A stretch of DNA of 64,000 nucleotides from Ooceraea biroi (Eukaryota; Arthropoda; Insecta; Hymenoptera; Formicidae): positions 13,950,001 to 14,014,000 of the forward strand of contig NC_039506.1 in assembly GCF_003672135.1 (NCBI RefSeq), read 5' to 3'. Positions 1 to 12,488 of this stretch are shown here, one piece after another. Made by a program: the position numbers and the translations under genes. The notes beneath the pieces were generated by a model that was not told where the DNA came from, did not search any database, and saw nothing but the letters and a program-made list of their open reading frames with translations. Position 1 is the first letter of the stretch. Every line of letters starts with the position of its first letter.

Positions 1-3000
1 TTTATAATTACTTTAGGAGCTTCATTGTGTCGCCTCTCTCGTGGGGATTATTAACCCTCGAGGAGAGATTCGCGCAGATTCGTTGACTTGCGGAGATACT
101 TACGCGATGCTCACGCCCGAGCGGTATCGACCCTATAGACGGCCATCCGCGCAGCAAAGCGTGATGCATAAATCAATAAGCGGCAATCGCGAAATTGTGA
201 TTTAATATCGTCGTAACTCAGCAATAAAGTCAAACTCGGCGTAACTCACGGGCAAGTGAAAAGCGGCAAAAAGAAATGTCTCAGATAAGCGTTTTTTGTT
301 TGAATAAGAAAAACGGAAGTAGCTAAACATTTGCATTCACTTTCCATTTAAATTCCGTTTTCCGTTTTCCGCCCATAGCCCCGGCGTGTAGATGCTTTGC
401 AACGAGTCATAAATTTAAAAAGGGAGCAAAACGGCGTTTCGAGTAACATTTTTGTGGTATCCATCTGGCAGTGCACGACTCACCGAGCAATCCGTACTGA
501 CTACGCATGAAATGGATTGCGAATAGCATTCTGCAATGTTAAAAAATGTTCACCAGCGGGGAAAAATCCAATAATATTGCTTCTAACAACCTGAAAGAAA
601 TTTAGCTCGTAAATATCATGCATGGATTCGTGCACGAGACGATCGGTCGACAATCCGCGGAATATTTCACGTGCAACGACGCGAGCGCGAGGAATCCAAC
701 TTGACGGCCCGATAACGCGAATAATAGCGCTTGAAACGGAAAACTGCCACGGAGCAAACAAAAATAGAGACACAGGGAAACGGTGAGATATCCGGATTTC
801 TAATTTCGCGCAATCCTATTTGCGCCTGGGCGGTCAGTCGTATTTTATATCCTCGCGTAAACTTCCCTGCTTACTGTCCACGCGGACGTGATATATCGAC
901 AGTGCAATTTGTGTGGTGTCGCAGTGAAAGCACGAACCGCGCGGTATGAGGAGCGTGGTAACTCGCGTGATTTTTCAAGAAAAACAACAAAGAGAAGACA
1001 GAGAGATCGAGCGCAGCGCGTGGCTTTTCCAGAACGGGAGCGAAAAAATAGAGAGAAAGAGCGACGATGAGAAACAACGAACGCGAAACGATAATGGGAT
1101 ACGATACGCGACCAATCTCTTTTTTTAAGAGTGAATTAAGGGTGAACTCTGAATCGCGTTCCGGTCGTTGTCGTGCTCGATCGCGCTCATCGCATCGCAT
1201 CGCGTCGCGTCGCGTCGCATCGGCCGAACGTTGCATAATGTGGCCGCTCCGCACCGAGGCGATAATTTATCGAATCGCCGCGCTGTCAGTTATAATCAAC
1301 CGATTCCATTAGCCGCCGATTCATCCTAATGAAACTTGATCGTTATTTATCGCCGCTTTCAATCGAGCGAACATTGGCCGTCGGATTTTTCCCCAGATCT
1401 GCCCAGAAAGCACCCACACGCGCCGGCTCTTACTTCACGCTCGCGAAGTATTCGAGCGGATAAAAAGCGGATATAAACCGCGGCGGCGCCGGCGAGTAAG
1501 GGACGCGAGTAAGGTCAATTTCGGTTATCGCACCGGCGAGAAACCGCACGTGCGATCTAGCTATGCTGCGCTCCAACGGCAAGTGTCCATTTCGCGAGTA
1601 ATAATGCATAACCCCGCGAACAGGACGGATGAAACGCTCGAGGGTGGACCCGGAAAGCTAACGAGTGCGCGGCTCGCCCGACTCACTCTCGTCGGGACGC
1701 TCGAGCGCTGCGCAAACAAATTCCATTATGATACGCTCGGGCTCGTACGATCCGTGACTGTACGCGACGTTTTTTATGATCATCGACAGAATTATGCAGC
1801 TGCCGGACCGGGTAATCGAACGCATGAATATTCCATATCGACGGCGCCGGCGAACCGCGTGCACGCTGGAATTAACAAGCGGCCGCTGAAGTCTCGCGGT
1901 ACAACGAGGTAAGAGCGAAAATCAAATCGCGAGGGATCGCGCAGACCCGCGCGCGAGGAGCGGTTTTCCAATTAAAATGAAGTTGCGATCGGGGGATGGC
2001 CGCATCTTCACATCCGAGAACGTATTTCTCGCGCAGATTAATGCACGTTTTGTTGTCGCGCGAAAGGAATTATAGTGCTTCGCGTTACTGCATTTCGGTC
2101 GTCGCGATGTCGATTGCATCGCAAATCCCATTACGACCTGCTCGCGCGAGGATACCAGCCGCGAACACAGGCGCGACGTTTTCATCATTATTATTGTACT
2201 TTGCAATTATAATTGACGAGGGCGGCATTGACCCCCGTCAAATGCAACCGAGGCACTCGTAAAATCTCGAGTACTTCGAAAATATATTTCGACGATCTTG
2301 ATCTCACGCGCGCGAGTACCTCGAGCAATCCCGGGTTCCCTCTGCGTTTTACGAGACAGACTCACAAGATAGAATTGTATACGGGAATACGTATCGTACC
2401 CCTGAGTACTCGCAACACCGGGCACGAGCAGGCGCTATAATTCAAGAGTATCCGTCAATAAGTCGATAACGGAGGAAAGGAGGAGGGAGGGTACCTCACC
2501 GGGAAAGATCCGGGTATCCACTCCGTCATCAGCGTTGAGCAGCGCGCCCCGTTATTACTCCAGCAGCGGGAGAGCGGACGCATTAATTTGCCGGGCGTCC
2601 CTTATCAGTGACGTTTCATTTGTCACCGCGTTGTACCATAAATGTCAGCGAGGGTGGTTGCCAAGGAGCCTTTCGAGCGCGAACTCGCGTCTTGCACGAA
2701 ACGTCAGACGGGGAGTTGGTGACGGCAAGTCGGCGCACCCGGCGAAGTTTGCGCTCGGTCGGTGGGAAAGCAGGGGTGGCAGGGAGGCAGAGGGACCGAC
2801 TGTGTCGCCCGGTCCTCCCCCAGCATGCAAGGGGTGCCCTTAAAGCCGACGCGATACGCTTGAACGTATCCCTGAGATCTCTCTTTCCCGAACTCGCCGG
2901 CACATGTATCATGCTCGTCGCGTAACGACAGGGAAGGTTCGAGGGTGAAGGAAAAGGAGGGTGGGAAAGAGAGAGAGATCGGCATACATACTACATCACT

Positions 3001-6000
3001 GTCTAAATTTATAAACGCCGCACGAGAGATACTTTCGCGACACGGAACACGCATCTCGAATAGCGCATAATCCAATTCGCGCGTCTCGCGAGTTATTGAT
3101 GTCGCGAGTATCACGCCTCGGCGCAGCAGCGCGGGTAATGAGTAATTCAAGCGTGTCTGATGTGTTTGAGAAACGCGGAATAACCGAACGGTAACGTGCG
3201 AGATTAAAATTCAAGTCAAATTGCAACACTGCATATGCAAGTAGATGCTAATTTACTTGTAAGCGCATTTCGCTAATTCTCCGATATATCCATTAGCCAT
3301 CATTGCTCCTTCAATGGACGATAAAATTTCTTTTTCCTAAGTTTATTCATCACCGCGTTTACTTTATTAAAATATATTTTCCCCTCTCCAAACAACCAAT
3401 CAACCAATCGTCACCGAAATATTCGGAATATCCAAAAAACTTATCCCGACTTCTCTCGTAAAAATATGAAATTCCGTCTGCGCTTTTCGCACGGACTTGA
3501 TCAAACGAGATCGCCGCGTTTTCGTTTCCAGCGTGCCAGGAATAAATCACCTCCCCGTGTAAAATGCAGCGAAATCCGTTCCGATGCTCTCTGGCCGATA
3601 CGTACGGTCCACCGATAAACCGAGGTACAGAATCCGCGGATTCTGCAGACTAATCTCACCGCCTTTCTTCGGGAGGGAACGCTCGCGCAAGAGAGAGCGC
3701 GGGTGGCAGGGGGTTAAAATTCCGTTCGACAATTCTGCCGTTACGTCGAGCGGGGGGTCGGCCGGGTAATTAACCGATGTTCCGACTCGCGGAAGCGAAC
3801 TGCTCGGTATCCGCGCAGTCGGACCCCGGAAACCGCGGGCGATCGTGGACGGAATCCAAACGCAATTAGTTACACGCGCGGTGGGCTAGGTGCAAGGCCG
3901 GAGAGTTCCCATCTACCTACACCGACACATACACATTTATCGTATTTCCATGTACGTATACCCTTATGATCGTGTGCGCCCATGTGCATATACGTGCACG
4001 AGTGCACGTAATATGCACGCACACACCTTCGCACGGAGAGACACGTAACGACACGACCGGTCGTTCTCGAGCGGCCGGCAGCGAACCCTTCCAGCCTTTT
4101 CCCCTTTTACGGTGTCCCGACCTTCCACTATGCAGCCACCAGAGGCCTCTCGCCACCCACCTAATTTCCAGCTAGTTAAATAACGCGCCGCTTGCGCGGC
4201 GAGCACGAGCGGGAACGCTGAGCGAATCCTGAACGATAATGACTTTTCCCCCCTTTAACAGCGACTCTACTGCGGCGGTGTCCGCGGTAACGAGCAAACG
4301 GAAAATGCCAGGACGACGCGAGAGCACTCATCTAATTGACGGCGATGATACGGTGGTGACGCGATCGCGGTGGCGCAAACGACTGCGATCGTGTCCGATT
4401 GGCGTGATTGCGGCACGATAGCGTAAAATGGTTAACGGTATTTGTGGTATTCGTTGGAATTGTCCGCAAATAGTTACTTTGTGGCTAGCGATATAAGCTC
4501 CCGCCGCGTGCAGAATGTGTCGCGGGAAGTCACTCGGTATCAATTCTTTTCAAAAAAGTTGGCGAACAGCAACGCGGAATATTAAATTGTAGTATTGCCG
4601 ATTATTTTTCCGATACTTCAAATAAACGGATAAACGATATTACGATAAGATAAAATTCGGGCATCTTGAAAGAGAATTATAACGTAATGTACGCATATTG
4701 AAAAGTGTGCAATACTTCGTCGACTCACGGAACGTAACTCGGCGGAGCGGATTCGCACCCCGCTATCAAGAGAGCGAAATTATTCCATTACGCAAATTCC
4801 CGGGCACGCTGTCGAGCCCCGGTACCTTTAGCATTACCACGACGGGAATTGTTTTCCATGAACGACGCTGGAAAATTGCTTCTCGCTCACGCGCAATCGC
4901 CCTCGTACGCCACCGTCGCCGCCACCAAGTTGCGTATTCCGCGCGCGGTCTCGCAATCTTGGCGACAGGCACGATCTCTCGCCACCAGCGATCCCATTCT
5001 CCGCTCCGAGCCGGAACTCACCCCCGCCTTCACAACCCGCGGAAACTCGCGGCTTCGCGCCGCTCGGAGTCCGCTAAGTGAATGCATAAATTTCTCGCCG
5101 TTTGTTTTAGGCTCCCCCAAAGCACCCCCATCGCCGTCGCCACCGAAAACGCAATAACGTGACGTGTTTCTTTGTACTTTATGACTCGCCTTCTTGGCGT
5201 CTCCACCGTAAATGGGCTAATAAACGGACTCAGGTTTAATATCGACGAGAGGGTCGTTGAGCGAGGGAAAGGGTAACCTCGTATTCTTCCCTCCCCTTCT
5301 CTCTTTCTCTCTCTCTCTCTTTCTCTATCGTTTTTCCGTATTCCAACGAAGACCGAGACCCTCCTCGATCTCTCCTCCGCGAATCCGTCTGCTCTAGCCC
5401 GCGCGAGTGAACCCGGCGTCTGCACCAACACGTCCGCACCCACTTACACCCCAGCATTCCGGAATGGGTTAAGACTTCCCGCAACGATCACACCCACCCG
5501 CTCACCCCTGGTCGGCAGAGTGAACGCGGCCTCCTCGGCGACCGCATCCACCCCTGCAGCAGGGAGACTGTGTGATGTACGAGGTGAATTAATAACACCC
5601 ACTCGGCGGTCCGATGTAGACATACATATATGCATGCACAGTGCCCATGTACGTGGACGACGTGCGGTTTACGTAGGGAAGAGAGAGAAAGAGAGAAACA
5701 TGGGCACGAATATATAATATCAGATCTGCCACGATGCAGAAAAACACTTCCGCCCCTGGGGGAGGTGGCGCATAAAGTTGCCCCGCAAATGTTTCTCGCC
5801 GAAATGCGACGAGTGTCTGCACATGCATGTGTATTTATTCTACCAAGAAATTGGAATTTTCGTTTTCGTAGCTCACCGAATTTCCAAAACCTCAACCAGT
5901 GCAGCCACGCGCGCGCCGAATATGTGCGATTTATTAAATTATAATATAAAACAAACCAGGATATGTTTGCCTAATTAATTACGTGCACATTTTTCCGGCA

Positions 6001-8177
6001 CACATTCAATATCTGAAAATAAAGTGCTTCTGCAAAGACCAACCCTCTGCAACATTTCATAAAAATAAAAGTGCAATAAGAGTTCCTAAATTATTTCCTA
6101 CTTTGCATGAATGATTTTTTTCATTATAAATACTGCCCGCTAGTGCGAGATGACGGTCCTATTCCTCCAAGTGAGTATACCGTGCTCTCATAGAGACGGA
6201 TCGTGAGGTGAAACACTCCGAAGTTTCGACGAGATCTGCGACGGGATAAGACCGAGTTACGAGGGAAAATAGTGTCGTTAGAATCACGCGATAGCGGTAG
6301 CTTCGGTGCTATTGTGCCTGGCTGGATCGTGAGATAGGTACGCCGGTATAAAGAGCGATGGCAGTGACGAGAGCAGAAGGGACGAGGGGCGAGCCGACGA
6401 GGGTTTTATTTAGGTCGATGTTACTGAAACAAGAGAAGTTACGAAGTTAACTAAGGGTGGGTTCGGTTCCCACTTTGACGCATTACGGCTCGGATATACG
6501 CTGTGTATCCACTTCCGCGGGAACAAAGAACGAAAAGTTGCTGGGAATAACCTGCTCAGTTCGTGCGTCGCGTATCTTATCGCAGACATGGGAAAATTTC
6601 CAGCACGGGAGAACGAGAAACAATAGTATTAACGAAAGCAACCCTCACTTCGAATACACATCTCATCCATTTTTCTTGACGTGAAATAAAAGAGAGAAGA
6701 TCAGAGATTTGTGTCCCGCCGTAAAAAAATTTCCTAGCCGACTAATTCCTCGTCAGTGCTTCAAGTCTTGCCGTTCTCCTAATAAGGACATGCGCGATGA
6801 GCCGGATAAAGCACGAAATTATAATCCCAGGCGCAAACTCTCAGCTCATGCCCTTCCCTCCGTGCGACCAAGTTCTCTCGCGTGGTTTGCATTAAAAAAT
6901 ACTGCTATCACGCGCGCCTGGCGTCGTCTGGCCCGGTGGGAGTGCAATGCGCCGCGCGAGAGGAAAAGCCGGTCCCGGCGCGAAAGCGTGACTTAGTACA
7001 CCCCACCGCCTTTTGTATTCGTCCGGTAACCCCGGGAATTAATTTACGCGGACTCCTAAGTGCCGCGATGAAGATTGAGGGCGTCTCGGCCCGAACTCCC
7101 CCGTGACCGCAGCAGTATTTTCGCGCCAAGACGCGCCGTGTCGCGGTGGATCCTGGGAGGATTCACCGATCCGTAGCCGAGTAGCGATTTGCATTTCATC
7201 CCGCGACCGTACCGGAGTGGTGGAGGATGGTGGAGAGCAAGAAGTGCCAGTAGAAGGGAGTCGTCGATCCCGTCGATCGCTGAATTACTTACCTGTCCAC
7301 GTACACCGTCACGACGGTGCGACGACGAGCGAGACAGAAGCAAGAATTACGGACGGCACAATGCGATTTGTCGGGCTAACGCGCGTTTAGTATGCGGAAC
7401 AAAACCGCTCCGGGAATTACGCGTACATACACCGAAAATGAGTGCGAAACGACGTGACGTGAAGTGCCGGCGTAGCCGGCAAAATTTCATCGGGATCTGT
7501 CAATAGCGAAACGAGTTAAAGCGATTTGAAGCCGCCATAAATCGCTCATTTTTGCGATTCTCTATATTTCCTACGCCGGATATTCATTCCTCAACGACCC
7601 TACTTCGTTTCGGTTTGCGCCCCGAATCCGATCAAGTACGCAAATCTGCACAATTCCAACGGCAAATAACTACGGTTGCATGTACGTAAAGTTAACTAGC
7701 GCTTTACATATGCCCGTGAAACTATGCCGGTTGAATATAAAATTCGAATGGAAAGCCCATTAGAAAGAGCGCGCGCGGCGAGCTCGTGAAATCATATTAC
7801 GATCATCGTAAGGCGGACTTGCCCGCCGCGATGCTCTCTGGGACCACTTTATACTTATTTATCTCGAATTTTCAGCATGCCTCCTGGTATTATAGCTATT
7901 CTCGACATCTGCGTCCCAGACTGGAGCTCCCTGCTTTCTGTTGAAGAATTTACCGCCGTATCAAAGATGAATAACGAAATTCTCGTGTCGGCATTAATCA
8001 CAAGATACATACGATACATTAGTCCTCATAAAGTAAAACATAAAAATATTCGAGATTCGATAATTAAAGATTGTGGAAACATGAGTAACTTACGCGAAAG
8101 CCATCTCTGCAATTTATAGTTAAGTATACAAAGATTAACATAAAATATCTTTTTCATACAAGATTATAATAATTATA

Positions 8178-8205
8178 ATCTTGATTATAATATTATAATC
8201 AAGAT
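8178..8205. repeat. 28-bp perfect palindrome beside an ATT microsatellite
   Basis: The 28 bases read identically on both strands, with no spacer. They are followed by a TA run and an (ATT)n run to about 8248. This AT-rich block can form a cruciform. No gene is adjacent. Confidence 0.8.
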
Positions 8206-8214
8206 ATATATATA

Positions 8215-8215
<1 letters not shown>

Positions 8216-8248
<33 letters not shown>
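8216..8248. repeat. (ATT)n microsatellite
   Basis: About ten tandem ATT/TTA units are directly visible, continuing from a TA run. Confidence 0.9.
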
Positions 8249-8249
<1 letters not shown>

Positions 8250-10593
8250 TATTTGTATGATTATTTAGAAACGGCATTGTGTCAATTACCATCTCCTATC
8301 TTCAAACAAAGGCTTTGCTTTCGGACTCGATGAGGTCAATTCTCCTGGGGTACATCCAGAATTATTTAATAGCAATTTCGTCCATGAATTGGGGCGATGG
8401 GCAACGAACGTGCAAAGTTTCTGATTCGAGCGAATCGCGTGGCTCTTGAACGCGCGACCAGTGCCTAAGGCAGCCAGACGAGAGGAAGTTCGATCGATGC
8501 TGCGCCTCGTGTCGGCGTTCGGCAAGTCGGAAATTTTCAACTCACGTGCGCCGGGCAGGAAGAAGAAAAAAAGCAGAAAGCTAGGGAAGGGAGCTAGGGA
8601 CAAAGAAGTACAAGAGAGAGATAGATAATGAGAGATGTAAAGGCAGAGGAAGCAGGAGAGAGACAGAGAGAGAGAATCAAAGTAACGAAGGCAACGCGAG
8701 AGGAAATGCAAGAGGAAACTCGAAGGTAGAAGAGGCCCGAGGCCCAACGCGTTGTCACGTGTGAGCGAGGATAGCGATTTCGCTCTCGCAGAAGGATTGA
8801 TAAGGGAGGCGCGATCCCCGGCCGACTGGCAGCTCAATCTGCCTCTTATTCCGCGATACAATAGTCCGATACCGTAACCGGGCGTATGCCCAGTTATCAG
8901 CCGGCAGCGATCATGCGAACTTTCGTTTTCGATCGATCGATCGCCGCGCGGATTCCCCCTCGATCATCGCTCAATCTTGCGACTCGTCAGGCCGAGGGTT
9001 AACGCTCCGCGCGCGTACGCGCATCTCCCCGAACGATCCACTGATCGTGACTCGATAGCGTGAGGAGCGATCGAGGGAAGGCGATCGACGATGACTCCCG
9101 ATGCCTTGAAAGTAAAAGTCGCGGGCATATACGCGTACGTATTCTCCGCCGCGACTAAGCGTGCCGCGGTAGATGAACCGGCAAGGCAACGCCCGGCGTG
9201 GATCGCAACGCTCGCGAGGAACGCGAGCTAACGCGTCGTTCGAGAGCGTTCGCGCGTGTTGAATGCATCTTGACGCCCGCGCTTAACATTACCGGCAAAC
9301 CGCTAAAATTGTTAATTTGATAGTCGCATATTTAATCGCGCGCGATGTGCATTTATTATTCTGCAAATAGTGAAAGTTTCAAAGACAGAGCGAAAGAGAG
9401 TGCGTTTGATAACTCGTGAACATCGCTCTGTATTCGCACGCGTTATCGATCGCACGGCCCTATGGCTGTACCTGATCAAAGGAACTCGCCTATTTGGAGA
9501 GCCAGCTGACACTCGGGCCATGTCATAGACGTGCGTATGCACGACGGTCCGCGACACGTGTCGGCGGTGGCTAGATGGATGTACGCATAATTGATATGTA
9601 CGCGGTAATATGACGCGCGCATACAGGTACACATATCGATACCTACATGCGTGTAATGCGTGAATCACACTCGAGACGCGAGACCAACGACGAGCGGAGA
9701 AACACGCGCGGAAATCCCGCTCGCGCGCTCGAATCACGAGCAGTAAAACTGATACCAAGCGGGGGATCACTTCATTGCAACCCGGGATGCACTCTCTCAA
9801 CAGCACTCGTAATAAAGCGCGGGGGCGCTCCATCACCACGAGCACACGCACGATACCTACGCCCGTAGCGTGAGTTCCGTCACCAACACGCACGCCCTTC
9901 TCCAACGTTGCAGCGACAATACAGCTAAGGTGGTGCAATACGGGCGCGACACTGGGGGTAATACACATAGGACACAATATCGCGTTGACGGCGGTGGTGT
10001 TGGTGGTGGCGGCGGCGATGGTTGGCCGCGGTTAAAGCCTCAGCGTCTCTTAAGAGGTACTCGAGTTTACAGTTCGCTCAAGAGGATAATAGCGTCGGGG
10101 AGACGCGCCTCGGCGGAAGCTGTGCACTGTGATTCTTCGAGGGGGGCGAAGTCACGCGCGGACATGGGAATAAGTGAAAACGACGTAACTTTAGAATTGC
10201 GCTGTGCGCGCGGTTTGCCGCGGATTTCACGAGGGAGGAGAGAGGCTTGATTAAGATCTTCATCCCGGTGAGAAGCGGAGCTCCCGTGCTCCCGCGAGTG
10301 CGACATCTCCGCGGACAAATTTTTCACAACGACCTCACACGCTGCAATGCTGTGCCAAGATAGCCGCCGTTGACTTGCAACGTGCCATGTTCCATCAGAA
10401 AGTAAGAAGTCCGCTTCCTCTCGTAGAAGAGTTAACGTTAATGCACCTTCGTTGGGAGTTTCTTATTACGGTTTCGTCTTAAAAAGAAGGTAGCGAGTAA
10501 ACGTGCCCTCCCACAAAAGAATTAGCTTCTTTGAACCAAATTTTTCTTTGGCATTTAAAATGATAACTTTCGAAGAGATTTATGCGATAAACA

Positions 10594-11081
10594 AGGGGTT
10601 GGTCACTAGCAGTTATAGTGTACAAAAATTACCCTTGATACGGATTACCTTTAAATTACCTCAGATTCCTTAAGATTACCTAATACTACAACAGTTTGAT
10701 CAAATAACTTGGCAAAAGTTTCAATTTACTGTCAAAATTCATCAATGCCGTATTTTCCATATTGATTTCAGCCGGTAGTTCCCTCGATGATTATTCAGAA
10801 TTTTCCATTTTGATCGATTTCGATAATAAAACCAGAAAAAAATAATAAACTAGCACAGAGCAAAAGAATCAAGCACAGAGTAGGCAGCTCGGCGGACATA
10901 TAGATCCGAACTCATATGAAAGGTTGCGTTTCCGATATTTGGTTGTCTCTCGGCGGTTAGATATACTGAATATATATCGCTCATGGTATCACGATTACCT
11001 TAGATTACCTCAGATTATCTGAGACTACCCTAAGAATTACCTAGCCCTTGTACAAAGATTACCTCAGTGACCAACCCCTCG
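10594..11081. mobile_element. Non-autonomous DNA transposon (TIR element, about 488 bp)
   Basis: A 14-bp terminal inverted repeat, aggggttggtcact at 10594-10607, is matched exactly by its reverse complement at 11066-11079. The element is flanked by a 10-bp direct repeat, gcgataaaca, at 10584-10593 and 11082-11091, which fits a target-site duplication. The subterminal regions on both sides are rich in the motif ATTACCT (10626-10690 and 10990-11065), and tgtacaaa recurs near each end. There is no internal ORF, so it must have been mobilised in trans. The 8-10 bp duplication would fit hAT, P or Mutator-like superfamilies; I cannot choose between them. Confidence 0.72.
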
Positions 11082-11529
11082 GCGATAAACATGTATTTTG
11101 AGAAATAAAAGTGTACTCGAAGAGCTCTAAGAATTCTAGTTTGAAGCAAGCATTTTTCTATGATTTTTATTTCACTATCGGAAAGTTGAATTGAAAATTT
11201 TATCCCACATTGGTTCCCTCTTTACGAAGAAAGCATCAAAGGATTAATATTTTTTAACTTTCGTTTAATCTTCGCAAGCTCTCTTTAAAGTTTCACTTCA
11301 AATATTAACGTTTTCCGCGTAATACTCCTTTTACCTAAATCTTAAATTCACGGAATCCGCTTTCACATTTCTCTCTCTCTCTCTCTCCCCGAGCATTACG
11401 TTCTCGCGTTACCGTGCTGCAATTCGAATTCGCGATGCGACCATGAGATCAACGCGGAGAGTAATAAGAATCCGTGGAAACTCGGTCGTGTTACGTTCCG
11501 ACTGTCCGTGATTATAACTGCAGGTATGT

Positions 11530-11997
11530 TTAGATACGAGGATACGAGGATACTTCCCGAGGATCGCGAAGCTCATTGTTTTTGGAGGCGAGGGAAAGAA
11601 ATCCCGTCGACTCTTCTCGTGATCGAATTACTGTCGGGTCTGAAAGCTCAAAAATATCCTCTCCGGTTGAATTTAATTGATCGAGCAACTCTAAATATCC
11701 GTCGGAGCAGATTTCACAATTGAAAAACGGCGCGTACCCAGCAAGGTCTCTATCGCAAATTACGCACGTAGGAACGTGCCGTCTCAACCCCACTATTAAA
11801 TCGTGTTTTGATAACAAATTATAATTTTGTTTTAGTGAAGGAAAAATTCTATTAACAAAGCAAATGGTACAAAATAGAGAACCGTCTATAGGTCGGAGAT
11901 ACGCCGTATATCTCATGCACGCGATCACGCCGGATTGCCGTTGATACTCTAGTACTAAATCGGTACGCCGGGAAGGGTTCGATATTCCACGACACAT
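11530..11997 (-). CDS. Small intact ORF2 downstream of an LTR-like promoter, unknown family
   Basis: A 155-residue ORF starting at ATG 11997; an in-frame GTG lies one codon upstream. I do not recognise the family. It holds several cysteines: a CxxC pair at residues 42-45 of the ATG-started protein and two further CxxC pairs near residues 78 and 93 (PTCVICDRD and NCEIC). This could be a treble-clef or zinc-binding module. The C-terminal third is acidic and polar. It follows ORF1 by about 50 bp on the same strand, has no intron, and lies about 800 nt downstream of a TATA/initiator pair in an LTR-like unit. Two compact intron-free ORFs in that setting suggest an element-borne or endogenised viral origin; this is inference. 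A host gene with an unusual 5' region is the alternative. Confidence 0.5.
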   Translation of the reverse strand: MCRGISNPSRRTDLVLEYQRQSGVIACMRYTAYLRPIDGSLFCTICFVNRIFPSLKQNYNLLSKHDLIVGLRRHVPTCVICDRDLAGYAPFFNCEICSDGYLELLDQLNSTGEDIFELSDPTVIRSREESTGFLSLASKNNELRDPREVSSYPRI

Positions 11998-12049
11998 CAC
12001 ACGTTTGGTTTACGGTTTTATTCCGTTGTGATTAGAACTTGTTTGTATA

Positions 12050-12367
12050 TTAAAACTCTTGGATAGGTGGTAACACTGGATATGAACTCGGAATCTCGAT
12101 TTCTTTACGGTTCAATCCGAACAACTCTCGTAATTTATAAACAACTCGACGAGGATCACCCTTACGGATGTTTCGGTAATCAGGATAATTGTGGTCCAAA
12201 GTGAATTCGCGGGTTACGTACGGAATTTGCTTTGATAATGCTCGGTCGGCTTCTAGATTCGTTAATTTTTGGATGAGAGGAACCGGGTCCTGATTATTTG
12301 AGTAAGCAAGTCGGAGATAATAACGGAGCTTCTTTTCCTGGAATCTGCGCCCCTTTTTAGTAGGCAT
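12050..12367 (-). CDS. Small intact ORF1 downstream of an LTR-like promoter, unknown family
   Basis: A 105-residue ORF with ATG at 12367 and TAA at 12050, the first ATG-started long frame after the LTR-like unit. The N terminus is strongly basic (MPTKKGRRFQEKK) and the middle is charged and probably helical; the C terminus ends in a proline-rich stretch (SYPVLPPIQEF). No signal peptide, membrane segment or known motif is visible. It does not look like a Gag nucleocapsid (no CCHC box), a protease or a reverse transcriptase. Its frame is intact and its codon use unremarkable, so it is either young or under selection. It is probably co-transcribed with ORF2. Confidence 0.5.
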   Translation of the reverse strand: MPTKKGRRFQEKKLRYYLRLAYSNNQDPVPLIQKLTNLEADRALSKQIPYVTREFTLDHNYPDYRNIRKGDPRRVVYKLRELFGLNRKEIEIPSSYPVLPPIQEF

Positions 12368-12423
12368 GGAAATGAATTGAATTGTATTTATCCGCGGATT
12401 CCTGTAGGATTATGGTCGCAAAT

Positions 12424-12486
12424 TAGGGCCACACTCTTCGGCAGCGCCAACCTGAACAACTAGGGCCACACTCTTCGGCAGCGCCA
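12424..12486 (-). repeat. Tandem 26-bp direct repeat, primer-binding-site-like
   Basis: Two identical 26-bp copies lie at 12424-12449 and 12461-12486 (period 37 bp). Read on the minus strand each begins TGGCGCTGCCGAAGAG. TGGCGC-type starts two or so bases after an LTR end are typical of Ty3/gypsy primer-binding sites. The copy next to the LTR end would be the functional site. The exact tRNA match was not checked. Confidence 0.6.
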
Positions 12487-12488
12487 GT

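Larger units (their letters stand above)
1..10593. other. Noncoding stretch, no gene recognised
   Basis: No open reading frame here looks like a protein I recognise. The longer frames are low-complexity or arginine/serine-rich readings of CpG-rich DNA. Short simple repeats occur: a GCATC/GCGTC pentamer run near 1190-1225, a CT run near 5298-5325, and an AT/ATT block near 8160-8250. It may be intergenic or the intron of a gene whose exons lie outside the window. Single short exons could have been missed by eye. Confidence 0.5.

Noticed and set aside
8286..8861. 191-residue minus-strand open frame
   Set aside because: Its middle is a serine/leucine run from a purine-rich repeat; no domain, no splice context, and the rest is compositionally like other noncoding frames.
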